This document shows positions 1 through 11,392 of a DNA stretch of 64,000 bases, one piece after another (positions within the stretch are counted from its first letter, which is position 1; each line of letters opens with the position of its first letter). The notes below the pieces were generated by a model. That model was not told the origin of the DNA. It did not search any database and saw only the letters and a program-made list of their open reading frames with translations. This DNA is from Tillandsia leiboldiana (Eukaryota; Streptophyta; Magnoliopsida; Poales; Bromeliaceae): positions 1 to 64,000 of the forward strand of contig JAQNDB010000480.1 of assembly GCA_029204045.2 (NCBI GenBank), written 5' to 3'. The translations under genes were made by a program, and so were the position numbers.

Positions 1-210
1 TGACATCTACAAACCGACCACAAGAGCCTAAGTATCTGTTCACGCAAAAGGAGCTGAATTTGAGGCAACGTAGGTGGTTAGAGCTATTAAGGATTATGAT
101 GTAGATATTCTCTACCACCCGGGCAAGGCCTAATGTGGTCGCGTGACAGCCTTGAGTAAAGGGCGTGCAAGGGTTGTCTCTGTTGATCACAGACCAAGCA
201 CCGCTATTAA

Positions 211-229
211 GGGGGGGGGGGGGGGGGGG
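211..229. repeat. Homopolymer run of 19 G inside the pol remnant
   Basis: Nineteen consecutive G residues occupy a place where the homologous Tekay-2 pol has mixed sequence (near 48960-48980). The run may be a real expansion or a sequencing or assembly artefact. Confidence 0.9.
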
Positions 230-1026
230 TGTGGGGAGATGAGACGCTCGAGTTAGAGGTTGTGTCCCCTGGGGGTCATGCTAGAATGACATCTTTAGTC
301 TTGCAGGCCACTCTGCTAGACAGGATCAGGGAGAAACAGAGGAGGACCCCACTTGACCAGGATTAGAGATCAAATTCCGAGTAATCAGTCTGGGGACTTT
401 ACAATAGATGCTTCGGGAGTACTAAGGTACAGAGACCGAGCATGTGTGCCAATAGATGCGGAGATCAGAGAGCAGATATGCGAGAGGCCCATTAACACCT
501 TATACCCTACATCCTGGTGGGACTAAGATGTATAAGGACCTCAAGGCCACTTCTGGTGGAAAGGCATGAAGAGGGATATTGGGAGATTTGTGGCTCAGTG
601 TTTAACTTGTCAGCAGGTGAAAGCTGAGCATCGAGTGCCAGCTGGCAAGGTTACAAAGTCTCCCGAATTCCCGAGTGGAAATGGGACCAACATTACAATG
701 GATTTCGTGGTCGGATTGCCAAGGGGCACAGGGAGGAGCAGACGCTATCTGGGTAGTTGTAGATAGACTTACCAAGTCGGCACACTTTCTGCCCATGCAG
801 ACTACGTGGCCACTTTGAGCGACTAGCCCAGCTATATCTAGATGAGATAGTAGATTACATGGAGTACCAGCCTCCATTGTATCAGATAGAGACCCGAGGT
901 TTGTTTCGCGTTTCTGGATGAGGTTGCAGACAACCTTGGGAACTCAGCTTAGGTTCAGTACTGCTTTTCATCCGCAGACGGATGGACAGTCAGACGGGAC
1001 GATACAAATCCTGGAGGACATGCTGA

Positions 1027-1256
1027 GGGCTTGTGTCTTGGATTTCGGCGGAGGGTGGATTCGACACTTATCCTTGGCTGAGTTCGCGTACAACAATAGC
1101 TTTCAAGCAAGCATTCAGATGGCTCCGTTGAAGCGTTGTATGGGCTTGTGTCTTGGATTTCGGCGGAGGGTGGATTCGACACTTATCCTTGGCTGAGTTC
1201 GCGTACAACAATAGCTTTCAAGCAAGCATTCAGATGGCTCCGTTGAAGCGTTGTAT
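1027..1256 (+). repeat. 115-bp direct tandem duplication within the integrase region
   Basis: Bases 1027-1141 are repeated at 1142-1256, covering the codons for LRACVLDFGGGW through QASIQMAP. The unit is not a multiple of three, so it shifts the frame. GGG is present at both edges, which suggests a microhomology or slippage origin. Confidence 0.95.
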
Positions 1257-1878
1257 GGGACGCAAGTGTCGATCACCGCTTTATTGGAGTGACGTAGGCG
1301 AGAGGCGGACCTTGGGACCAGATGTATTATTAGAGGCAGAGGAGAAGGTCCGAGTGATTCGAAAGCATCTTCAGACCGCCCAAAGCCGACAGAGGAGTTA
1401 TGCCGATGTTCGGCGACGAGACTTAGAGTTTCAGGTTGGTGATCATGTATTCCTGAAAGTCTCACCGTCCAAAGGAATCAGGAGGGTCGGCATTCGTGGG
1501 AACTTAGCCCCCGATAATTGGACCCTTTGAGGTATTGGGGCGTATGGGCCAGTTGCCTACCCGACTCGCACTTCCTCCAAGGCTTGCTGGTGTCCATGAT
1601 GTATTTCATGTTTCTACTTTGAGGAAGTATATCTTCGACCCATCGCACGTCATCAACTTCACACCGCTTGAGATCAGCGAGGATTTGAGGTATGAAGAAC
1701 GCCCACTGCGAGTTCTGGATCGAGAGGTGAGAGAATTACGCAGTCGGGCCATTCCCTATGTGAAGATCCAATGGGGCAATCATGACGAGCGCGAGGCTAC
1801 ATGGGAGCTCGAGTCGGAGATGAGGGATGCTCACCCCTACTTATTCGAGACATCGGACTGAGGATTATTGTTTAGTCC

Positions 1879-1894
1879 GTTTCGAGGACGAAAC
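1879..1894 (+). other. Post-stop hairpin of T0
   Basis: A 6-bp perfect stem GTTTCG/CGAAAC with loop AGGA lies 18 bases after the pol stop and just before the polypurine tract. The same hairpin recurs at 11324-11339, 21136-21155, 31308-31323 and 50516-50531. Confidence 0.8.
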
Positions 1895-1900
1895 TCTTTT

Positions 1901-1912
1901 AGTGGGGGAGGA
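1901..1912 (+). other. Polypurine tract of T0
   Basis: AGTGGGGGAGGA lies directly against the LTR start. This is the expected primer for plus-strand DNA synthesis. Confidence 0.85.
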
Positions 1913-4855
1913 TGTGATGATCGGACTCCGCAGGAACTGTGCAACATTAAATAGTGACTGTAGGGAGCTTATTCGGTGAAACAGAGCTTGTAGGAATTGA
2001 AATTGGACATTTAAAATAGACTCTACGCGAAAAATCGGAGCAAATGGATTTTCCGGGAGCTTTCGCAAAATTTCGGATGAGACTTTGGCGAAATGGACGT
2101 CGTATTTGGACTCAGCGCGCGAAAACGGTCAAAATGGTATATTTACTTGATTTTCGGCGCCAAAGTTACTGTTCACGCCGGAACAGTAACTCCGGCCAGC
2201 CGGAATTACTGTTCCGGCGACCGCGCGAGGCGGGCGGCGGGCGGCGGCGCACGGCGGCGGGCAGCGGCGCAGCGGCCGGCACAGCGGCAGAGGGCGGCGG
2301 CGCGCGGCCGCGGGCAGCGCGGGCAGGCGCGGGCAGGGGCGCTGGTGCGCGGTCCACGCATGGCGTGCACCGGGTGCACCGAAGTCTCCCCTTGCCACGT
2401 GGCGCTTCCCATTGGCCGGCCGGCTTCTAGAAGCACGTGGAGGGTGACACGTGGCAGCACCCGGTTGGCCGACATCTTCCGGAAGACCCGGCGCGGGGAC
2501 CGGGCCCGTGCACCACGTGGACACGTGGCGGCTTCTGAGTGGCCCTTGCACAGGCTGTTTCCTGTTATGTGGACACGTGGCGCGTTTTGGTTGGCCCGTT
2601 TCGGTGTTTCCTGTTCGGATCCGATCCCGTGTGGAGCCTTGGCCCATTATAAATAGCATCCCCATCCCTCTCATTCCACACCTCAAAATCCGAGCTCTAG
2701 AGAGAGAATCTCTGTTTGAGCCCTCTACAAAAGTTCTTCCTCTCTCTCTCCTCTCTCTCTCTTCAAAATTCCAGAATTTATGGAGTTACAGTTAGTGAGC
2801 TATCTGCGACGCGGCGCACTGCGACGGTTCTCTTTTTCGGCCCATTTCCCGTCGCAGTTCCGTCGGAAATTCCCTGAGTGCTAACCAAGTGGAATTTTTA
2901 GATGATTTTTACGACAGCGCGTTCCTAAGAGGTAAGGCTTCGATTTCCGTGTTGATCACTTTGCTCCATTTCGTACTTTTGGCACGTTTCCCGAGGTCTC
3001 TTTGACCCCCCTTTTTTGCTGTGGAAATTTCTGGACAGCGTCAACTTCTCCGATTTTTATCTTGGCGTAGGAGCATCAGATCGAGACATTTAAAGAGTCA
3101 ATTTTGATCTACTCTTCGCGAGGAACGCAACCGTAATTTTTCTGGATTTTTTTGAGCACTGTACAGAGGGCATCGTTTTCGGCAGACAGCAGTTTTAGGG
3201 GACTGTGGACAGCCAGGAGACTATCTGGGTGTGATCTGAGCTGTTCAAGGTGGGCGGTTGTTGCTTACCTCATTTTTGACAAGCTCACTGGGATTACTGG
3301 AACTCCCCTAAAATTTAATATGACAATTGATGAGAACCACTGGGACAAACTAATTTGATAATTGATAAGAACCATTGGGACAAACTAACAGGACAACTAA
3401 CAGGACAATTGATGAGAACTATTGGGACGAACTAATGTGACAATTGACGAGAACCGCTGGGACGAACTCTCCTAAAATTTAATATAACCCCACAGATGAT
3501 ATGATGACTTATATTGGGACACTGTGATTGAGACAAAGGCTATAATCTCGCATGCAAATGACTTTTATTCAGTAAATCAATCTTTTTAAATCTTTGACCT
3601 TATTTTACAACTTTTAAAATAAAGACAGTTGCATGCATGCCCGGACATCAGGTAGGGCCACTATTATTGCTACACTATCATATTAAGACTTGACATGTTT
3701 TATTGCTCTCTTTTGCTTTCAGTTGCTTGTCGCTCGAGTATGAGCAGGGGTTTGGGATAGTATAGCCAAGGTTATGTTAGATTATAAACTTGTGGGGTGT
3801 TGCGGTGACCGCGGACTGTAGGCGGTCGACCGGAGGTTTATCCTTGCATTAGAATGGGGTTGAGTCTGGTCTATTTTTGGCATCAGCAGGGGATCGGGCT
3901 TTTCTCTAGTGGATGGTTTTTCCCACTTATTGAGTACTATGGCATCAGATCAGGGTTTCTTAGTGGATGGCTTTTCCCACTTTGATCATAGTCATGATCC
4001 AGTCCTGCTGTTTACGGCACTTATGATACTTATTACTGAGGTACTTTTACTCGTGTGGGTCGCTCCCCTCGAGTGCCACTCCGGAGTGTGTTACAGGCAG
4101 GCTTGAGTCCTTGAGACTCTCATTCCCTATCGGTGTTATGCATTGGCCAGCATACCCGAATTGGCAGGCAAGGCACAGCAGGCAATACCAGTTTTACTGG
4201 TGGCATAAGATTGGGTTTATTCAGGCAGGCATGTTAGATACTGATGTATACATACAGTCATTCCTTTTGGCACTGCATTTAGAGGCATGCTAGTGGTGGT
4301 TTCCCCTTTATTCAGCAGTTCTGCTTACAGCTTTACCACTTTTTCCTTTCGGGCCTCTAGTAATCCTAGTGGGTGCATCAGAGTTGAGGTTTTGCCCACT
4401 AGGGGAGGCTACTGGTTTATCTGGTAGTTCTCACCCCCATTACTGTTTTTCTCTTTCTTCTTCTTTATTTTGCAGAGTCGTCTGCGGGAGCTGCTAGGCT
4501 ATCAGCGGCTGATAAAGGTAAGGGGATCGCTGAGTAGATAGATCTCCTGTGAGACCGAGAGTGGATTTTAGACAGATGTTGTACTCTTTACTCAGACTGT
4601 GGTATTTCTTCTTTCTTTGAGGCTGGCACTGGCCAGCTGGTTGTACTATTTTGGTGAGCTGGTAGATTATTGTACTTATTACAGCTTTATTTGTAATCCC
4701 AGTCTGAAATACTATGTGGTTCTTCTACTTCAGCTCTGTATTATGCTCTTTTATTATTCATATTATATCGGAGCAGGTTACCAGTGCTTCGTGTACTCGG
4801 GAAATCCCGTGTGCACGGCGGATCTGTTGGCGAGCCCGGGTTCCGGGGCGTGACA
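1913..4855 (+). mobile_element. T0 3' LTR (Tekay-like, 2.9 kb)
   Basis: The LTR begins TGTGATGATC directly after the polypurine tract and ends GGGGCGTGACA. The start resembles the LTR starts of the L0, LARD and 61535 elements (TGTG-GACC-like), and the CGTGACA end is shared by all gypsy LTRs here. A GC-rich U3 with G-boxes is followed by a TATA box at 2648-2655, a CT-rich tract at about 2738-2763, and a long AT-richer 3' part without coding. The next five bases, ACCTG at 4856-4860, should be the target-site duplication; its partner lies left of the window. The small ORFs inside are not convincing genes. Confidence 0.9.
2396..2655 (+). promoter_or_regulatory. T0 U3 promoter: six G-boxes and TATA box
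   Basis: CACGTG occurs at 2396, 2434, 2448, 2514, 2522 and 2574, several as CACGTGGC, the core of plant ABRE/G-box sites bound by bZIP and bHLH factors. Reverse CCAAT-like ATTGG appears nearby. TATAAATA lies at 2648-2655. Promoter position follows from the LTR layout; inducibility is inference. Confidence 0.7.
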
Positions 4856-6315
4856 ACCTGACTAACAAAGAAGGAGAAAAAGATAACATGGTTTCTCCTA
4901 AGTCAAGTTCCAAAAGTAGTGCAGCAGTAAAAGATGGCCTAACTACATGTCCATGCAAGCATGCTTTGTCCTCAGAAATAATAAAAGTGGGTGAAACATA
5001 TATTAGTAAAGCATGCTAAAATATTCCTACTATGGTATACCAATCTTACCCAAGTAGGTCATTCCTTGCTTACCTCTCGCTCATGTCGGTTGTACAACAA
5101 TATGCCAGTTATCAATCATAGAGGGGTGATATCCCCACATGTGCGCTTACATTCACCATGACATAAGAATCTCATATAGTTACCAAATTAAGCTTACCCA
5201 CCTGAAGTGTTCAATCCAAGGCAAACCTGGGGTCGGCGAAGAGCGCAGACGCTCTCAGTCCAAAATATGCTAAAACTGCTCCCTCGGTATATGTTGCGCG
5301 AGCCTCGGCTCCAAACAGCTGAAAACACCCAGAATTCACTATCTCCAATTTTCCCCAGTTCCAATAGGTTCAGAAACAGTCGCGAACCTTCCTGGGTACA
5401 ACAATAAGGTTCACGATTACATTTTTATTCCAAAATATCCAAGTACGTACAATTCTGTTGGAACAGTCCCAAAGATGCGGATCTTTCACCTGCAGCAAGA
5501 ACCCAGAAAAATCCAACAAAAATACTGTCGCGTTCCTCGCGTCGATACCTTCGAAACAACTACCTGCACGCCAAATTCCGAGCCCCGTAGGCCGAGTTAT
5601 AAATTCCACAATACAGGTGCGCAAACTCTCACATCCACATAACTGTAAGCTCTAGCACAAATAAGAAGAAAAAGGTATACCTACGGGGAGGTCTTGGAAA
5701 AATCCAAGAAAAATACGGTGAGGATTCTCGTGTCGAGTAGATGAAAAAAGTCTATAGGCACGTCTCCAACCGATCCCCGGTTGCGGAGATAAAAATCCGG
5801 CAAGATGTCGCTGTCCAGAAATTCTATCAGAAAAAGGGGTCCCAGTAAGCATGGAAAAACTCATCGAAAAGCGCAAAAAAAGAAAATGCTGAAAAAACCA
5901 AAATCGTAGCCTTACCTGTCGTGGATCCAACAGCGAAGAAATCGTTCGAAAATATGGTCGGAGTAGGCCGGGGGAGCTCTCGTACCGAACGCGACGAAGG
6001 GGAACACAAATGGACGAGCGTCGCGCCGCGCCGTAAAAATGGAAACCTCGATAATCATGCCACCAAAAATCTCGAAACTCTGCAGATGGATGCAGCACAG
6101 GGTTTGGATCAACTTTGCTGAAGGCCTCAAGTTGGTTTGAAGCTCGGAAATGGTGGAAAAAGAGGAGAAGAAGCAGCTCGGGTCGCTTAAATAGGCCCAG
6201 AAAATAAATCCGAAAATGACGGCCATGTCCTAGGTTCCGGGCGCCCGATTTCTTTCGGGTCGCTACAGCGTTGGGCCCGGCCCAACACTGTGCGGGCCCG
6301 AATTCTTATCGGGCC

Positions 6316-6475
6316 TCCACGTAGCCCGCCAAACACCGAACACCGAAGCCGCCCGCTAGAATCGCGCCACGTGGCCCGCCGAACACACAACACCAAAACC
6401 CGCCGCTAGCCTACCGCCACGTGGCCCGCCGAACACACAACACCAAAACCCGCCGCTAGCCTACCGCTACGCGGC
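6316..6475 (-). repeat. 50-bp tandem repeat, about three copies, each with an ACGT core
   Basis: Units at 6366-6415 and 6416-6465 are almost identical. A more diverged unit precedes them (6316-6365) and a partial one follows. Each starts near a CACGTGGCCC- or CACGTAGCCC-type site, so the G-box itself is being multiplied in U3. Confidence 0.85.
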
Positions 6476-6671
6476 CATGTGCGCCCCTGCGCCGCCGCCT
6501 GCCGCCTCTGCACGCACGCGCCCCGAGGCGATCTGCACCGGCTCGGTGGACCCGGCGCACAGCACCGCACCAATGATACTCTGCCACGTGTCACCCACCG
6601 GTCCACCGTACACCCGCGATCTATTCCGTGGACCAAGCCTGCAGAGCCAACCAATCCCACCATGCCACGTG
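6368..6671 (-). promoter_or_regulatory. L0 U3 G-box cluster
   Basis: CACGTG occurs at 6368, 6418, 6585 and 6666, upstream (on the minus strand) of the TATA-like site near 6190. The pattern matches the other Tekay-type LTRs in the window. Confidence 0.65.
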
Positions 6672-9600
6672 GCCCGCCTCCGGTGCACGACGGCGCGGTG
6701 GACCGCGCGTGTAATACTCGGGAATATTGTGTTAGTGTAAAGAGATTAAAGGTGAAATTTGAGTTGGTTTTGAATTCAAAAGACCTATGTTGACCTATTT
6801 GGTCAATCGCCAGTGTGCAAGTTGCACTATTTACGAGACAAAGAGGCTATCTTCTAATCCGGACGTAATCTTGGAAATCCGAGATGACCGTTGTGATCGT
6901 CTCGTCGAACTGAGCGAAATTCATATTCAGCACTTTTCAATCTGACGGTCGGATCTTCCAGAAATCAGTGAAGGAGCGGGCGAGTGTCGCGACCAGTGTA
7001 TCAGTGGTCTGCGCACAGGGTCACTTAAGTGAATTACTGTAGATGAACAGTAACCCCAATTTCGGGATTCCTTTGAGTGAAACGCTAACCAATTCACTGT
7101 TCGGATTCCGAACATAGTGATCCAGGTAGTCGTTTTGATCAGTTTCGACCATCTGGACGCAATGGTGTTGACGGAATTTCTGTTTGACGGCCCTAAAATC
7201 TCGAAAAGTGTGATAAACTGTATTTCGGTACAGTATTGATGGACCGAGAATTTATCCGGGCATTTTCGTCGAAAAACAAAAATCGCTACCTGATAGGTTT
7301 CGCCGAGCCGGACGTCGTGGCGAAGTCCATTTTTCGACTTGACGATAAAAATGCTCCGAAAAGCGTGCAAATCCTTGGAGAGGGACCTAAATGCGATAGC
7401 TAGCTACTGTGATGGACTGGGCACAAAATAGCGAAGTTTGAGGGACTAAAATGCACTTTGCAACGTACACTATTTATATGGTTATTTACGGGTTAGGTTT
7501 TCCTTAATCACTAAAAGGCCCGTAGACTAAGCCCCCAGCCGCCAGCCTCAACCGCACCCTCTCCCTCTGCCGCATTCCTCGGTGGTAGCACACCGGCCGC
7601 CACCTTCCCGTCGCCGGAGCAGCCAAGGGAAGCCATGCAAGAGATGGGTTTTCACGGGTTGTGAGTTGAGTGGCATCTGGAAGGTTGCAGTGGGCTCAAG
7701 CTTCAACCGAAGTGATCCTCTGTGAAGTCATAACCGAGCCGAGAGCTTTCCGACGTCGGGCGCCGCCGTGAGCCGCCGCGGAGGCGATCTTCTTCCTCCA
7801 TCTTTTCCGGTGAGGTAAGAAGATGGAACAAAGTTGTTTTAAATAGCTTAAGAGTATGTCTAGAATGTTCCTGAAGTTGAGATGATCTTTTCTGTGAAGC
7901 CCGAGCCGTCGCCGTGCCTCCGGTTGCCGACGGGAGAACCCTGTCGCCGGAAACCTCGTTTTCGGCCGATCTTGAGCGCGGGGTTTGTCCGGCCATTGAA
8001 ATCGTGATCGGAACCGTTGATTCTCTTCTCCTCATCGACTGCAACTTACCTTCAAAGTTTGAGGAGGATCGGGTGAGGATCGGACCCGATCGGACGTGCC
8101 CTAGATCCGGTCTTCTTCCCCCATTGGCTGATCTTCGCCGCCCGGCGCCGCCGCTCACCCACGCCGCCGGCCGTCGCCACCAGAAGCTTCCTGGCACCGA
8201 GTGGGACATTCTGGTCCAGGTTGCGCCGGCCCAGAGGCACCCGACCGGATTCTGCCATTAGAGCACTAGTATTCCGGCGAACTTGTTTTTCGGCGATCCC
8301 GGGGCTTCGCGCGGTGGGAAAACGACTCAGGTATGTTCTTAAGGGTAGGTTGGATCTTCCCATCCCTTTGCATGCAAACTTGAACGTGGGGTTTTTGGCC
8401 ACTGCTGTTGCACCATAGATGCAACCGGAGCTCGAGCACCGGCCGCCGCCGCTGCTCCTGGTCGCCGGCCAACCACTCAGGTGAGTCCTAAATACCCTTT
8501 TGATTGTTTCTATCTAGTTGGTTTGACCTGAGAACCCCTGGAAGCTAAGTTGTTCCAACCTCGTAGTATGGTGTGTTGTTAGGCATTTTTCCCGGCCAGC
8601 CGCCGCCTCCGGCCGCCGCCGCCGTGCCTGGCTTGGTCCGAACCTCTTCTGGGAACACCCTTGCACTGATGCTTGCCTCTGTTGGCCTTGTGTTTTAGGT
8701 TTGGTTCAACTTGTGCAAACCGAGCTTGGTGTAATTGAGTGGTGTAGCTCCGGCCAACTTCCCGGCCACTCTCCGGCAAGCCACAGGTGAGCATAACTGT
8801 GCTCTGTCCTCACTAAGTGCCACGCTTCAGTTAGCTTCCAATTTGATCAAGTATATAAACAGTTGTAGCAAAGTGGTGTTTTGGTCCCTAAGTAATTATG
8901 GGCCAACTTTGTGTACGGGCCTCTTGTCGGCCCAAGCCCGTGAGCACGGGTTCCGTCTCGTCGAACCAGACGCGCTGAAATTTACGGCGCTATCTTTGGA
9001 TTCCTGGTTTGGAAGAACGGATCAAAACAACGGTTAAAATGGGTGTATTTATAGCAATAATTCAATAGAGGAATTTGTGTTTTGGTCCCAGTCTGCCCAC
9101 ACATCAAAATTATGATGTGTAGGGACAGCTGGTGGTGGACGATATTTGGGTGTTTTTAGAACGTTGGCGGGTCATGATTGGAGGTTCAATGGATTTTCGG
9201 GAACTTCGGTTTAAGCCTAGTTTCGGCTAAGTTCCCCGTATTAACGACATGTTAGTTTAGTGTTGTCGGGATGGATTTGAGTGAGTCTAGTCCTGACTAC
9301 AGTTTCTATTCAGGGCCCAACTGTTCAGCACCAGCCGCCCAGTAGTCTAGTGAGAACTCGGGATCAGCCTACATTCAGGTGGGTTTTTATTCTTAAGTCT
9401 TAACATTTAATTCTATCATGTTGGACGGGGTCAACCTTATGTGTACTTGGGTTAAACATGGTAGGGAGGCATCAATTATTCGTTATGGCTTTACGGTTCT
9501 TATGATTGGATATGCGTATTGTTTCATGTGGCTCTCATGCATGGATAGGTGTATGTAGTGAATATATATATTGTTTCATATGGTTCTCATGCACGGATAT

Positions 9601-9796
9601 GTATATGTTATTTCATACGGTTCTCATACATTTATATATATATATGGTTCACGATTACTATGCTCGGCTGCAACACGCGCACCCGCGGTTTGGCCACCGC
9701 AAAGGGTGTGCTTTTCCGGAAAAGTGGTCCATGACCCGTGTATACCCACAGGACGGCGTGGGGCCTCTTTAGTTGTGGGGCATGTATGCGCCAAGG

Positions 9797-9912
9797 TGTG
9801 AGCGGTGCGACCCGTCGGTTTAGTTGTCCGACGTGGGAGCGGTGCGACCCATTCGGTTTAGTTGTCCGACTTGGGCGCGGTGCGATTCGTCGGTTTAGTT
9901 GTCCGACGGGAT
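9797..9912 (+). repeat. Three imperfect units of about 37 bp
   Basis: Units share GCGGTGCGAC, then TTCGGTTTAGTTGTCCGAC. The same triplet occurs in Tekay-1 near 22910-23025 and inverted near 16360-16470. Confidence 0.8.
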
Positions 9913-10319
9913 CGGGTATTGCAGGTTTACAGGTGTTTGATTCTACTTTTCCCTTGCGGGGAGGGGTGGTTGCTCCGGATAGACTACGGTTGGACGTTTT
10001 CTTTACCTGCTTTATTATTATCTTTTATGACTAGTCGCTGACTTCCCACTTTGCGACAGGGTCCTACAGGGGGGAGAGTTAGGCGACGGTGAGGCCACGG
10101 CTAGAGGTGTTGGGTCTCAGGAGACCGGAACAGTATTTTACTCTTTACTTTCGCATTCCATTTATTATTTGTAGACTGTGGATGGTTCTCGATACCCTCG
10201 TGGGGTCGGTGTGGATGTTGGTACGGTGACAATTGGATTGTCTATCCCTCTTTATATTTCTGTGGGCCGCTTTGGAAAATAAAATAGCAAACAAAGGAAC
10301 GGATTGCGAAAACTATTAT

Positions 10320-10505
10320 TTCAAAACCTAAGTGTCGTGTGGGCACTATTTTCAAAACCCTGGGTTTATGTTGCTTTTGCGAAAGTGGATTTCAAAACCT
10401 AAGTGTCGTGTGGGCACTGTCTTCAAAACCCTGAGTTTATGTTGCTTTCAAAAACGGTTTTCAAAACATGGGTGCCGGGTGGGCGCCGTTTCTACAACCG
10501 TGGGT
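10320..10505 (+). repeat. Three imperfect units of about 60 bp
   Basis: Units contain TTTCAAAACC, then a GTGTGGGCACT- or GGGTGGGCGCC-like core and CAAAACC again. They are also present in the Tekay-1 LTR copies near 15770-15960 and 23420-23610. Confidence 0.75.
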
Positions 10506-10825
10506 TTTATCCTTTCAAACTAATCGGCCGTGAGTAAATTCAGTATATTGGGAATGGTTGTATGAAGTGGATTGTTGTGATTGAATGTTTCCTCATTATT
10601 GAACATTGTACAAACCGCGACGCCGTGCATATACAGGGGAGACTCTGTCCGTTTGTAGAGTGAACCTGTATATGCGGCGGGTCTGGGCACGTGCCGGGGA
10701 AGAGGGGTTCTTTTAAAAAAAAAAAAAAAAGAAAAGAAAACCAAAAAAAAAAAATTTACACGTCAAATATTCAACTCTTATGATTCGTTTCCGCTAAAAC
10801 AAAACCCCCGGGGCGTGACAGCGCG

Positions 10826-11304
10826 CCTGCCCGCGCGCTGTGCGCTGCCCGCGCCTGCCCGCCGTCGCTCCCGTGCCTGCCCGCCGTCGCGCCGCCGCCC
10901 TCCGCCGTCGCCGGCGCTGCCCGCCGGTGCCGGAGTTACTGTTCCGGCGTGAACAGTAACCAGTGGCATAAAAATCAAGTAAATAGCCCAATTTCATCGT
11001 TTTCGCGCGCTGAATCCAAATCCGATGTCCGTTTTGCCAAATTCTAACTCTAAAAATTGCCGAAGGCATCCGGAAAGATATTCTTTTGTCCAAACTTCGT
11101 GCTGAGCCCAATTTTAATATCCATTGCGCGCAAAACCAATTCTAAGCACTCGACGGGGTCATCTGACTATTCTCATGATCCATTAAACACTCTAAGTCCA
11201 TCTCTAGTATCCAATTGATGCACAAACACCACCGACGCGCCATATAGGCCTCCAGAAGCTTCTGGTCAACCAGTAATCACATCGTGGGAATCCAGGTCCT
11301 CACA
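10826..11304 (-). mobile_element. L0 3' LTR, second segment, containing the LTR start
   Basis: This segment continues the LTR interrupted by the solo LTR. On the minus strand the LTR begins TGTGAGGACCTGG at 11304. The GC-rich start of the segment (10826-10960), with GTTACTGTTCCGGC-like sequence, matches the LARD and T0 U3 regions. Confidence 0.88.
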
Positions 11305-11392
11305 TCCTCCCCCACTAAAGAAAGTTTCGTCCCCGAAACTAGCTCATATCCACCTGGAGTTACAAATGCCACGGGTAGGTATCCCTCAATAA
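11305..11392 (-). mobile_element. L0 interior next to its 3' LTR: PPT and post-stop hairpin
   Basis: On the minus strand this holds the polypurine tract (AGTGGGGGAGGA, 11305-11317 region) and a GTTTCG/CGAAAC hairpin at 11324-11339 whose loop is GGGA instead of AGGA. The interior is broken at 11392 by copia-A and resumes at 57314. Confidence 0.85.

Larger units (their letters stand above)
1..1861 (+). pseudogene. T0: decayed Ty3/gypsy pol 3' part (RNase H end, integrase, chromodomain)
   Basis: This is the 3' part of a chromovirus polyprotein whose upstream half lies outside the window. Bases 1-150 match the end of gypsy RNase H (KYLFTQKEL-like region, then the YHPGK motif). A zinc-binding integrase stretch with CLTCQQVKAEH lies near 560-650, and the catalytic DFVVGLP strand near 700. 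The third catalytic region reads DGQSDGTIQ where the two better-preserved Tekay copies in this window read DGQSER, so the catalytic Glu is replaced by Asp. A chromodomain-like tail ends at 1861 (IPYVKIQWGNHDEREATWELES). The frame changes many times, and there is a 19-base G run and a 115-base tandem duplication. It is dead, and older than Tekay-1 and Tekay-2. The family assignment is firm; exact break points are not. Confidence 0.9.
4856..6709 (-). mobile_element. L0 3' LTR, first segment (minus strand, Tekay-like)
   Basis: This LTR reads on the minus strand and resembles the LARD LTR: 4870-5000 matches 36370-36500, including the 'ggtttctcctaagtcaa' stretch. Its end is hidden because T0 inserted at 4855/4856. 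A weak TATA-like TATTTAAG (minus) lies near 6190, with a GC-rich U3 at 6200-6709. The solo LTR at 6710-10820 interrupts it, and it resumes at 10826. There is no coding sequence. Confidence 0.85.
6710..10820 (+). mobile_element. Solo LTR, 4.1 kb, with 5-bp target duplication GCGCG
   Basis: It starts TGTAATACTCGGG, ends GGGGCGTGACA, and is flanked by GCGCG at 6705-6709 and 10821-10825. No PBS, PPT or coding sequence is present, so it is the product of recombination between two LTRs. From about 9378 to its end it is nearly identical to the 3' half of the Tekay-1 LTR (22487-23889), but its first 2.7 kb is unrelated to that LTR. A TATA-like ATTTATATGG lies near 7470, followed by short CCGCCGCC-rich stretches that give spurious ORFs. 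It sits inside the L0 LTR. Confidence 0.93.

Noticed and set aside
7914..8418. ORFs of 65-168 codons with GC-rich, exon-like composition in the 6710 solo LTR
   Set aside because: They resemble captured gene leader sequence, but no domain, splice structure or conserved frame could be recognised, and the region lies wholly within an LTR.
9797..9912. Regular short repeats that might suggest a CRISPR-like array
   Set aside because: There are only three imperfect units, no unique spacers, and the setting is a plant LTR.
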